This document shows positions 1 through 7,328 of a stretch of 21,387 nucleotides of DNA, piece by piece. Numbering within the stretch: position 1 is the first letter of the stretch; the number at the start of each line of letters is the position of its first letter. Below the pieces are notes generated by a model. That model saw only the letters and a list, made by a program, of their open reading frames with translations, made no database searches and was not told the DNA's origin. A program made the position numbers and the translations under genes. The stretch comes from Chara braunii. Taxonomy: Eukaryota > Streptophyta > Charophyceae > Charales > Characeae. The stretch is taken from contig BFEA01000269.1 of the NCBI GenBank assembly GCA_003427395.1, positions 117,092-138,478 on the forward strand, written 5' to 3'.

Positions 1-370
1 TTGGGCGGAGGCCAGGGATACTTAGCGGCAGCGCCATAGCTCCAGCTTCGCCTTCGAGGTACCTGCAGCACAGCGCCATCTTCACAGGTTAGTACTTGGC
101 ATACGAGAGAGAGAGAGAGTTCTTCTTCCTCTTCTCAGTCCACCATCTCCCTGTCACCCTCTTGCTACCTGACTTCACTGCATCAGCAGACTACGAGAGA
201 TAGAGAGAGCTTGGTGACATTTGGATCCAGACTCGACATCTGGGCTTCAGACATTTTGACGAGGGATTATTTGGGATCTGTAACAAAGACTTGGTGTTGA
301 CGACATTCCCATCTCTCCCCCTCTTCTTCGTCTGTTCCCCTCCTCTTCGTCTGTGCATGATCTGGGCCTG
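1..370. other. Upstream region without a recognised gene
   Basis: This stretch holds short GA/CT microsatellites (about 104-120 and 197-210) and pyrimidine-rich sequence near 315-355, in which a CTCTTCGTCTGT-like word occurs twice. No open frame resembles a known protein. It could be 5' flank, UTR or intron of the peptidase gene that follows; the sequence does not decide which. Confidence 0.4.
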
Positions 371-392
371 GCGCCTTCTTCCTGTGTATAGC

Positions 393-511
393 GCCAGGTC
401 TCTTCACACCTTGTGATGAGGATGATGTATGTTTGGTCTGCGTTGCGACATTGATTGGGCTAGTCATTGGTATTCTAGCATTCTGCTGCGCTGTCTTACA
501 CTACGTGATAG
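393..511 (+). CDS. Possible 5' exon encoding a membrane anchor (speculative)
   Basis: One plus-strand frame, open from about 362 to a TAA near 543, encodes an acidic DEDD patch followed by about 25 strongly hydrophobic residues (VCLVCVATLIGLVIGILAF and on) ending HYVIE, just before a GTCAGT donor-like site at 512. A CAG at 390-392 could be the acceptor. Plant forms of thimet oligopeptidase carry an N-terminal membrane anchor, so this could be a 5' exon of the downstream gene. Against this, no in-frame ATG is visible, and a cut at 512 leaves phase 0, whereas the exon at 2917 needs one carried-over base. A cut a few codons later, before GTCAAG, would fit the phase but is a poor donor. A chance hydrophobic reading of intronic DNA is a real alternative. 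Confidence 0.25.
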
Positions 512-545
512 AGGTCAGTCCCGGTCAAGTCAGGACCTGTATCTA

Positions 546-1084
546 AGTCTTCCATGACACTATAAAGCACCATTCTTGTATGTATCAGAATGTACACTGC
601 TTGTTGAGATTTCACTTGCACTGCATTGTCCATTCATTGCTTTTTATCACATTGCGGATCCTCGGGTTTATGTACATCGCCCAACTGGGCATGTAACAGT
701 GAGCCAGGTACTGAATTTTGGGGGACATTCAGGATCTCCCACAGGGCCTGTTGAGGGTAAATGTGTATGCCTAGCGTTTGAAGTATTTGTAAGACAGGGC
801 TTGTCTGAACATGCTTCAGCTGGGGCTGAATATGATCTCTGCTCAGCACTGGTGCCTGCAAGTGCGTGCATGACAAGTACAGGACTCAAACACACAAGAC
901 CTAACCATGATGCTAAGTGGGCGGGGGTGAAAGTGAAGCCCCAAGATGAGCACTTCACCCCACCCCAGGACGGAGATCCCGCGACATGGTGTACCTAACC
1001 ACACTCATCCTCTACACAGCCACTCTACCGTAGTGTAACCTCTACAGCGGTTACTGCGTGCAACCGTGGTCTGGTCAGGTCATC
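546..1084. other. Intergenic or intronic stretch, no recognised gene
   Basis: A 140-codon plus-strand reading frame (576-998) is present, but its translation has no recognisable domain and competes with equally long minus-strand frames. I see no splice-bounded exon, repeat or RNA gene here. Confidence 0.4.
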
Positions 1085-1715
1085 CCTTCTGAGGTGGGTA
1101 GGATCTTCGGCATACATCAGAGCTGTGAGGGCAGCAAATTTGTGATGGAGTTTGTTGTCCTGGGTTCACAGGCTATTAATGGATGGATGGGTCTTTTCGT
1201 AAGGACGATACCCTGTGTTCCATTATGAACAGAAAATTTGAGGGGAGCCAGGGGATCACCTTGACTTACTGACCGTGTGATTGAGTAGGTGCGAGTAAGG
1301 ATCCGCCTGACCTGAACTATGCCTGTTGGGTTGTTGTACATGATCCTCACAAATTTCCTGAAGCCTGGACCGACACCCTTCCTTTCCGTGCAACTTACAA
1401 ATTCAAATAGTGAATTGAAAAAGAAACAAAAGAAGTTTCTGGAACTTGGCAGATCATCAAGGTACTCTTATTATGGCGTCAGATCCTGAGTCTTTATGGT
1501 GTTTTCGTTTGTTTTTGAATTTGCAATGAAGTTGCGTTGATCGGTGCCCCTCTTATGATTCACAAATGGATTGCATTATTGTTATCTGCTTTTTATGTCT
1601 AGTCTCCAACCACCGATTTGGGAAAAGAGTTCAACCCTGTAGTACAAGACCAGTTGACTTGGTCGTAAGCTTTTTCAAAATAAAAAGATATGATTGCTTC
1701 TTTCATGCAGTGTTC
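1085..1715 (-). pseudogene. Decayed LINE (non-LTR retrotransposon) reverse transcriptase fragment
   Basis: Read on the minus strand, three reverse-transcriptase motifs occur in the right order. Motif A is FEKAYDQVNWS at 1647-1679, preceded by MKEAIISFY; the usual form is DFEKAYDRVNW. A GPGFRKFVRIMYNN segment follows at about 1340-1375. Motif B is SITRSVSQGDPLAPLKF at about 1232-1286, and motif C is LMYAED at 1103-1120. These are hallmarks of non-LTR rather than LTR reverse transcriptases. The catalytic YADD has become YAED, several stops and frame changes separate the motifs, and neither the endonuclease domain nor a poly-A tail is visible. It is therefore a 5'- and 3'-truncated dead copy. 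It lies upstream of the first confident peptidase exon, possibly inside that gene's first intron. Confidence 0.8.
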
Positions 1716-2056
1716 TGAGACTCTCTCACCCTTTCTGTCTTCTTTCTCCCCTCCCTTCTTTTCCCATCCTCCTATTTCTTGTCCAGAACTTCAAATACAT
1801 ATGAAAGAGCATCACTGAGGGCAAAAAAACATGACTTTCCAGCCGGGGGGAAGGCAAACGGGTGTGTAGACATCAATTTCTCCACCACACAAACATGACT
1901 GTCCTTGAACCAATCAAAATTGAAGCACTGAGATGGCCACAATCATATCACATGGTAATACTGTTTCAATGATGATATCCCTTCTCCCTGGTGGAGAAAT
2001 GGTTTCAGTGATGATTGTGCTAAACATGCGCACGCACGTATGTGTTGTCATATTCG
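1716..2056. other. AT-rich spacer between LINE fragment and hAT-like element
   Basis: It contains a pyrimidine-rich run (about 1735-1780) and a partly repeated word GTTTCAATGATGAT / GTTTCAGTGATGAT near 1953 and 2003. No coding signal is recognised. Confidence 0.35.
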
Positions 2057-2064
2057 CTATACAC
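2057..2064. repeat. Target-site duplication of hAT-like element, left copy
   Basis: CTATACAC lies immediately before the element and is repeated exactly at 2579-2586 just after it. Eight base pairs is the usual hAT superfamily duplication length. Confidence 0.85.
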
Positions 2065-2578
2065 CAGTGTTGCACACGCTGATGGTCGGCGGCCCTTGAC
2101 TAGTCGGCTGACGACCCGCCGACCGGTCGGCTGGTCGGCACCTACCGGTCGGGGGTCGTCGGCACCCCGCAAAAAAAAATAAAAAAAAATTGTTTTTTTT
2201 TTGTTTTTTGGCGGGGGGGTCCAGAACCCCTAATAACACCACCAACACCCCCATAGCGGCCCCCAATACGCCCATACACCCCCAAACCGCCCCCAATACC
2301 CTCGTTACCTCCCCCAATACCCCCTATACCTTCCCTATACCCCCCTATACCTCCTATATACCTCCCGTATACTCCCACCCCAACCCCCTATCCCCCCCCC
2401 ATCCCCAAAAGTTTCTCAGCGGATTTGGGCTGCACTCAGCAAGCGCAATACAGCCCCCAACTCAGATTTGAAAAAAAAATCAGTGGATGGTTGTTTTCTG
2501 ACTGGTCGGCGGACCGCCGATCGGTCGGGGCAAAACGGTCGGCGGTCGGGGTCGGCGGTCGGCGTCACTGCAACCCTG
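2065..2578. mobile_element. Non-autonomous hAT-like element (514 bp MITE)
   Basis: The left end reads CAGTGTTGCA (2065-2074). The right end reads TGCAACCCTG (2569-2578), whose complement is CAGGGTTGCA, so the two terminal inverted repeats match at 9 of 10 positions. An exact 8-bp duplication CTATACAC flanks it. CA(G)NG-type ends and an 8-bp duplication are hAT signatures. Both arms are packed with GGTCGG / CCGACC words (about 2085-2165 and 2500-2568), reminiscent of subterminal transposase-binding repeats. The centre has an A-tract/T-tract inverted repeat (about 2163-2220) and a C-rich minisatellite. It encodes no transposase, so it would need one supplied by another element. The TSD is perfect, so the insertion is probably not very old. 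Confidence 0.85.
2219..2400. repeat. C-rich minisatellite inside the hAT-like element
   Basis: This is an irregular array of words such as CCCCCAATACC, CCCTATACC and CCTATATACC, almost purely C on the plus strand between short A/T words. The complementary strand is G-rich with repeated GG and GGG runs and reads as a glycine-rich peptide in one frame; that peptide is a composition artefact and not a gene. Confidence 0.75.
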
Positions 2579-2586
2579 CTATACAC
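2579..2586. repeat. Target-site duplication of hAT-like element, right copy
   Basis: CTATACAC is identical to 2057-2064 and directly abuts the right terminus of the element. Confidence 0.85.
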
Positions 2587-2916
2587 TCAAAAAAAGCATG
2601 ACTGTACCAGACTGTTTTGTTGGACTTTCACCGACTCATCAGGAGGTTGAACCCCAACAGTCTGCCCAGCATGCATTTGACTGATGGATAAGGACTGACC
2701 ACATCGCCCAGAGTTAGCGATATCCCTGAGAAAAGTGGTCGACTTTACTCACACCAAAGCAATCCTAGCAGACTGCCGGTCCAAACCCCTGACAAGAACG
2801 GTAGTAAGTCTGAGATATTAATCTGACACAGTCATGTGTGCATGTGTGTCTGTGTGTATGTGGAGAGAGAGAGAGAGAGAGATTAGTAACTTCTCTTTCT
2901 ACTGGTTTCTGAACAG
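2587..2916 (+). other. Intron end upstream of the first confident peptidase exon
   Basis: No coding exon is recognised. A TG-rich patch followed by (GA)n lies at about 2834-2882. A pyrimidine tract then leads into TTCTGAACAG, whose final AG at 2915-2916 is the acceptor for the exon starting at 2917. An in-frame TGA at 2910-2912 shows that the coding frame cannot extend left through this point without splicing. Confidence 0.6.
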
Positions 2917-3077
2917 GAAATGTGCAGCGGCCCTTTGTTGGCGTCTTTGGGAAAAATGCACAAGACATACGTGTCCGGTTTGATTTTTCACCATCAGACA
3001 TTGCGCACAAGACCGATGAGATCATCACAATCTCAGAGAGGACGCATGATGCAGTTGCAGCAGTCCCACTTTCAGAG
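2917..3077 (+). CDS. Thimet-oligopeptidase-like M3 peptidase, exon (N-terminal region)
   Basis: This exon lies between a CAG acceptor (2914-2916) and a GTGAGT donor (3078). Its first two bases complete a codon from an upstream exon, so it starts in phase 1 and ends in phase 0. It encodes 53 whole codons starting NVQRPFVGVFGKNAQDI. The second half, with SPSDIAHKTDEII, THDAV and AAVPLSE, fits the N-terminal helical region of plant-type thimet oligopeptidases, where a DEII..S..VHDAVA..PL pattern is typical. These are zinc peptidases that trim peptides released by the proteasome or from organelles. The family's catalytic HExxH and downstream Glu are in the C-terminal half, outside this window. 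Identification rests on the joined reading with the next two exons; the upstream start is unresolved. Confidence 0.8.
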
Positions 3078-3751
3078 GTGAGTGACAGAATGAATATGTG
3101 TGGACGTTCCAAGGGCCCCTTTCATGTCACTCCTGTGGGTCTTTTCCTTCCCTTTCCCTTCCATTTTTCCAGTTGTAAATTGTAATGCAATTTTGCTGTT
3201 AGTTGAATGGTTCTCAAGTATTCGTTTATCCCTGTTCTCTCGGGCCTTGCCAGCCCACAGGGTGGCACTGAACACTCAGGTATTCGTTCATTTGTGTTCT
3301 CTTAGGCCTTGCTGGCCCACAGGGTGGCACATAATGCTCAGGTTAGAGGGTACGGTGACAGAGATCGTGATGGGGATGTCTTTGGGGGTCTGAGTCTGTG
3401 TCACAGGCCCCCCAGATGTCAGGGATGGGGGAAACTCATGGTAACTTGATTCACCGCTAGCTGTGATGCAGGGCATGATGACCGTCCTTTTGTCGTTCTT
3501 TTGTTCTCTTCTTGTTTAATATTAAGGTATAGAGTTTTATTTTGAAAATTCATATTCGATTCTATTCTATCCTTCTCTTACCCACCTTTACACCACTACC
3601 TGTGATGTAGGGCAACTTCAGTGGGTGTGGTAGAACAGGAAGCAAATGCATAAGGCAAACTGGAGTCAATTCCAGCGAAATACGGACTTCTGGTCTTCTC
3701 TCTGACACAGTGCAAATTGCTAAATGGTAATGACTACTTATCTGTTGTCAG
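3078..3751 (+). other. Peptidase intron, 674 bp, phase 0
   Basis: The donor is GAG|GTGAGT at 3078 and the acceptor TTGTCAG ends at 3751. Removing it joins the codons of VPLSE directly to VSYERV, the order expected for the family. It contains a two-copy 62-bp tandem duplication at 3218-3341; otherwise I recognise nothing. Confidence 0.75.
3218..3341. repeat. Two-copy 62-bp tandem duplication
   Basis: Copies at 3218-3279 and 3280-3341 both begin GTATTCGTT and share GCCCACAGGGTGGCAC near their ends. They differ by several substitutions, so this is not a very recent event. It lies wholly within an intron. Confidence 0.8.
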
Positions 3752-3915
3752 GTCTCATATGAGCGCGTTATTTCGCCGTTGGCAATGCTGGAGGCGGAGC
3801 AATTTGCTCTTGCTCAGAGTTGTGAGTTTCCCAGCATGGTCTCCACCAGCAAGGCCATTCGTGATGCTAGCACGGAGGCGGAGAAGAAACTGGATGCGCA
3901 CAATGTGAAGTGCAG
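3752..3915 (+). CDS. Thimet-oligopeptidase-like M3 peptidase, exon
   Basis: The acceptor TTGTCAG ends at 3751; the donor is CAG|GTGATG at 3916, a somewhat weak site. The exon is 164 bp, starts in phase 0 and leaves two bases (AG). It encodes VSYERVISPLAMLEAEQF, then a CEFPSMVST segment, then ASTEAEKKLDAH and VKC. The sequence (F)P..VS....R.AS.EAEK(K/R)(L/I)D.H is characteristic of the M3 thimet/neurolysin group: the VS.....R.AS.EA.K.L stretch is shared by animal thimet oligopeptidases, and the CxFP..VST wording is plant-like. No stops or frameshifts interrupt it. The carried-over AG plus the T at 19779 makes a Ser codon, restoring a CS-MR junction across the long intron. Confidence 0.9.
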
Positions 3916-3916
3916 G

Positions 3917-4984
3917 TGATGGCCACTGCTGCCCCTATAGCTTCCCCCTATGTTTTCATATACAGCCAATTGCATGTACGACATTCTACGTCTTATCTTT
4001 CAGGGCTGAGCAATTGGCTAGCCTAGCCTCAAGCGGTACAGCACCGATTGGGCAGGCTGCAGAATTGTATATCTAGCCTCATGACCAACTGAGCAAAGCA
4101 AAAGCTTGAGCTGTTTTCTGTGACATGGGTGCTTGGGGTGTTTCTGGTGTGCTGACCACTCTATTGTCCGGTATCATGCCGGAATCTGAGTGCTTGTCAA
4201 GTGGTCAAGTGGCTTGGACACCTCTATTTCTTGTTTCCTTGAATGGAGTTCAATTGCTTTGCAATGTCATGGCATTGGGTACTGTTCGGTAAATCCCTGG
4301 TACTGTATTGCGCCTCTCCCATTTTCTGCTGCAACTAGAGCTGAACAGAGAAGTCTAACGAGGGCTAAAACAAGGGACATTAGTTGCCGTACAATCAGTC
4401 AAATGTTTGAAGCTGTTGGATCGTTCCTGAGGGTTAGCTCTCACATAGCTGACCTGCGCATTACAACAACAGGTCATTTGCGCCATCTGTCGTACTTGTC
4501 AAAGCATGGGCTTCAGAATTCTTGCCCAGTCATGAGCATTTCTCGCCCAGTGCATCACCACCGTCCCTCAACCGGTAGTGCCGCCTTGTTCTGCGTGATG
4601 ATGTACATGACAGTGATGACATCCAATTGCCGTTATAATGTACACAGTGCATTCACCTTCGCAGCTTTGAGCAATCCTGATGACTATGTGCACTGCACTC
4701 ACCCTCGACACCCGCCCTCTATCATGTGCACTCTCTGTGAAGCAGGGACTGATTCATGCTGCATATTCACTTGTCATAATCATGCATCTCTTTTTATCAT
4801 TTATGGGAGGAGTCAAACATGCAATTAGGAAGAGTGTTTGTTATTCTGAAGCCATACTCACAATATGACTCTCCTAGATGCTGCGGACAGCAGCTGCGGC
4901 CAGATTCAGTCTGATAAGTCTGAGTTCTGAGTTGAGTATGCAGTGAGAACCGTGTCTGTTATTTTCACCAACCATACCGATTCC
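3917..4984. other. Proximal intron sequence, no supported feature
   Basis: A 212-codon plus-strand frame (4190-4828) is open here. Its translation is rich in Cys, His and Ser, shows no domain, and lies in the intron of the peptidase gene, so I do not call it a gene. No repeat or transposon ends are evident in this interval. Confidence 0.4.
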
Positions 4985-5421
4985 ATGTCCGCTCATTATG
5001 TGGTCTTGGTCAGATACTATGACCTTTTGCCCTTTTGTCCACTGCGATAATGTGTGTCCTTGTGTGGGCAGCTCGTGCTCAACCTGCAAGAATGCAATGA
5101 GCTCTGCTTAAAAAAAAAGACTTTTGCCCACTGCCATAAGGTGTGTTCTTGTGTGGGCAGCTCGTGCTCAACTGCAAGAATGCAATGAGCTCCGCATGTC
5201 CGTTCCTTATGTGGCCTTGGTCAGGTACTATGCACTTTGTGCCCTTTTGTCCACTGCCATAATGTGTGTCCTTGTGTGGGCAGCTCGTGCTCAACTGCAA
5301 GAATGCAATGAGCTCTGCTTAAAAAAAAACTTAAAAAAATACTTTTGCCCACTGCCATAATGTGTGTTCTTGTGTGGGCAGCTCGTGCTCAACTGCAAGA
5401 ATGCAATGAGCTCTGCTTAAA
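4985..5421. repeat. Higher-order tandem repeat (2 x about 211 bp, four ~77-bp subunits)
   Basis: A unit of about 77 bp containing GTGTGGGCAGCTCGTGCTCA and GCAAGAATGCAATGAGCTC occurs four times, near 5032-5110, 5121-5196, 5247-5325 and 5344-5421. Subunits 1 and 3 are each preceded by a TCCGNTC.TTATGTGG.CTTGGTCAG prefix (4985 and 5196). The array is thus two tandem copies, about 211 bp apart, of a prefix plus two subunits. Copies are nearly identical apart from A-run length. All reading frames over it are repeat artefacts. Confidence 0.9.
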
Positions 5422-6158
5422 AGAAAGAAAAAGAGAATGCAAGTTATGTAATGAGCCCAGTCTCGTCAATCAATCATGTCGTCAGATAGCAATGTCGTGC
5501 TATGTCGAGATAATAATTCCAGCTAGTCCACCAATTCGAAGTCGTTGGAGTACATCATCCTTCATTACCACGTGTAAAGTCTCCGAGTCAAGAGTATCCA
5601 GACTAGAACAGAGAGGGGGAAGAAAAGACAGATGGAAGGAGAAGAATATCGTAGCGATCAAATGCCTCTTCTTCTCCAGGCTTCCCCACCTCTACCACGT
5701 GCACAGTGTGGCACGTGGATGATGTAAATGCAGCCCCTTGCAGACGAGTGATCCTTCAGCAGCGAGCAGAATCAGCAGCCGCATCACATCAGGTGAGACC
5801 AGGTACGTGCACACGACATCAGATCTCGCCCACTCTCTCTCCCTCTCTCTCTCTCTCCTCGCTACCTCGCCATCTTCTATGGTTGCAGCAATGGCTGCCT
5901 TCCCTCTCTCTCCTCTCCTACTACTGCATCTGACTGGTGCCCGCGAAACAGCCTGGCGCCAGCGTCCTCCTCTCAAGTCCCCTCACGTGCAGCATCAAAG
6001 CTGCAAGCAACTCGCAAGACTGAATGTCCAAGTAGTGGCGAGGTCAACTCTATATAGTGTTGACTCTCGATGTCCGGGGTCAGTTTCTGTCCATGTGAGG
6101 CACCGGATCGTCTGAATGTCGACGGCTCAGATGCAATTTGTCCCAGTTTCGGTCTGGA
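5422..6158. other. Intron sequence with G-box-like words and CT microsatellite
   Basis: No gene is recognised. CACGTG occurs at 5569-5574, 5696-5701, 5712-5717 and 5984-5989. A (CT)n run lies at about 5834-5860, and CT-rich sequence continues to about 5930. Arg-Glu-rich minus-strand translations here come from the CT repeat. Confidence 0.45.
5695..5718. promoter_or_regulatory. Inverted repeat carrying two CACGTG (G-box) words
   Basis: CCACGTGC (5695-5702) and GCACGTGG (5711-5718) form an exact 8-bp inverted repeat with an 8-bp loop. CACGTG is the core site bound by bHLH and bZIP factors in plants and other eukaryotes. There is no adjacent gene start to show that it regulates anything, so the regulatory reading is only a possibility. 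Confidence 0.35.
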
Positions 6159-6670
6159 CTCCTTGAGGCCTGAATCTTCCGGAACCTGCAGACCACTGTT
6201 AGATCATTCCCGATCGACGGGCAGTATGTGTTGACTTTGACTTCTCGGATCTGGGCCTGGGTCCACGAGTTGACTGTTGACATTTCGGTCAACTGTCGGT
6301 GTGGGCCTCTTCCTAGGGCCTAGTTGACCTTTTTTTTCAGGGCCTGCCCGTTCGTGCTTGTCTGAGGGCGCAATTAGATCCCAACGGCTCAATTTTGGAC
6401 TGAAGTGCTGAAACACAGACCTGAGTTCGAGCTCCTTGAGGCCTGAATCTTCTGAACCTGCAGACCACTGTTAGATCATTCCGGATCGACGGCCAGTATG
6501 TGTTGACTTTGGCTTCTCGGATCTGGGCCTGGATCCACGAGTTGACTGTTGACATTTTGGTCAACTGTCGGTGTGGGCCTCTTCCTAGGGCCTGTTTGAC
6601 CTTTTTTTTCAGGGCCTGCCCGTTTGTGCTTATCTGAGGGCGCAATCAGAGCCCAACGGCTCAATTTTGG
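6159..6670. repeat. Two-copy tandem duplication, period 273 bp
   Basis: Copy one spans 6159-6398 and copy two 6432-6670. Both begin CTCCTTGAGGCCTGAATCTT and end GGCTCAATTTTGG, separated by a 33-bp linker containing CCTGAGTTCGAGCTCC. Differences are limited to scattered substitutions and one or two single-base indels. The linker's GTTCGAGCTCC resembles a tRNA B box, and CAGACCTGAGTTC also occurs in the SINE-like unit downstream (6829-6841). The duplicated block may therefore be the body of a related SINE. Confidence 0.85.
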
Positions 6671-6689
6671 CACACGAGTTACAGCAGTT

Positions 6690-6777
6690 AGTTCTTTCTG
6701 CTTGTTATGTTCCTGTCCATTCCATGATGCAAGACAACTTTGAAGTGGAATGAGATCAGGAGAGAAGGGAAGAAAAG
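6690..6777 (+). repeat. Dispersed repeat, partial copy C
   Basis: TTCTTTCTGCTTG.TATGTTCCTGTCCATT, then GATGCAA and ATGAGATCAGGAGAGAAG, match parts of the longer copies at 17199-17475 and 18839-19115, in the same orientation and order. Relative to those copies about 20 bp are missing before the GGGAAATGGGATCAGGAGAG-like block. It ends in GAA/AAT-rich sequence. Confidence 0.7.
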
Positions 6778-6802
6778 AATAATAATAAAGAGACGACAAC
6801 CA

Positions 6803-6962
6803 ACTGGCCTTGCTCAGTTGGTGCAGCCCAGACCTGAGTTCAAAATCCACTGGAAATACTACAATTCTCTAAGGCCGGTCTGTTCGATGATCATATCTCA
6901 AGGCCGTCACCCTTTCTAGAAAAGAAGAAGAAAAAGACACACACTAAAAGAAAGAAGAAGAA
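6803..6962 (+). mobile_element. tRNA-derived SINE-like element
   Basis: TGCTCAGTTGG (6811-6821) matches a tRNA internal A box. GTTCAAAATCC (6838-6848) is close to a B box (GTTCGANTCC type), 27 bp later, the spacing seen in tRNA genes. An unrelated body follows (about 6855-6918), then a low-complexity tail of GAAG and ACAC words (about 6919-6962). A Pol III-type head, body and simple tail describe a SINE. The head cannot fold into a complete standard tRNA, so it is not a functional tRNA gene. I could not identify a convincing target duplication. Confidence 0.55.
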
Positions 6963-7043
6963 TGCGAGGCTCAAGGCCCCGATGCACCCTATTCAGCCCT
7001 GTTTTCAGCAATATCGGCCACCCTAAGTGAAGGCAGGCTTGAC

Positions 7044-7047
7044 CAGG
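7044..7047. repeat. Target-site duplication of chromovirus, left copy
   Basis: CAGG directly precedes the left LTR terminus (TGTTATG). The same four bases follow the right LTR at 16199-16202. Ty3/gypsy duplications are usually 4 to 6 bp. Confidence 0.6.
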
Positions 7048-7307
7048 TGTTATGATTCTGGTTGTCTGTTGTCTGAAGACCAACACTCGCTCACATAGAC
7101 TTCCAGGTATGCCCATACATACACAGAAGGGAGAGGATAGGAGTATCACACCGCACAGGGAGAGAGAGACACAGCGGAAGACTTGACCATGCGATATGAC
7201 AGGGTGCACTGAAAGTGCAATTCACTCCACTCAATCCTCACAACCAGTCATAAAGGAAAGCCGAGTAGATCACATCTAGGAAACAATGAATCGATGATAG
7301 TCTGGAC

Positions 7308-7328
7308 ACAGTATCAATACTGTTTATT
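7308..7328 (-). terminator. Polyadenylation signal with hairpin in 3' LTR
   Basis: On the minus strand AATAAA (7323-7328) runs straight into an exact 7-bp inverted repeat ACAGTAT-TG-ATACTGT (7308-7323), kept identically in the other LTR. In this orientation it lies about 280 bp before the LTR end. This is the expected place for the signal that ends the element's transcript. Confidence 0.5.

Noticed and set aside
576-998. A 140-codon plus-strand open frame
   Set aside because: No family resemblance, with equally long frames on the opposite strand. Nothing links it to the peptidase exons.
2142-2378. Glycine-rich minus-strand protein
   Set aside because: It is produced by the C-rich minisatellite inside the hAT-like element, and overlapping frames are equally open.
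4190-4828. A 212-codon plus-strand open frame
   Set aside because: It lies inside the peptidase intron and has no recognisable domain. Composition is Cys/His/Ser-rich without motif spacing, and there are no splice or start-context signals. A chance frame is more likely.
4985-5421. CRISPR-like array
   Set aside because: The units are contiguous ~77-bp tandem repeats with a higher-order period, with no short conserved repeats alternating with unique spacers. The genome is eukaryotic.
6803-6880. Functional tRNA gene
   Set aside because: A- and B-box words are present, but a complete acceptor stem and a standard anticodon arm cannot be formed. A SINE head explains it better.
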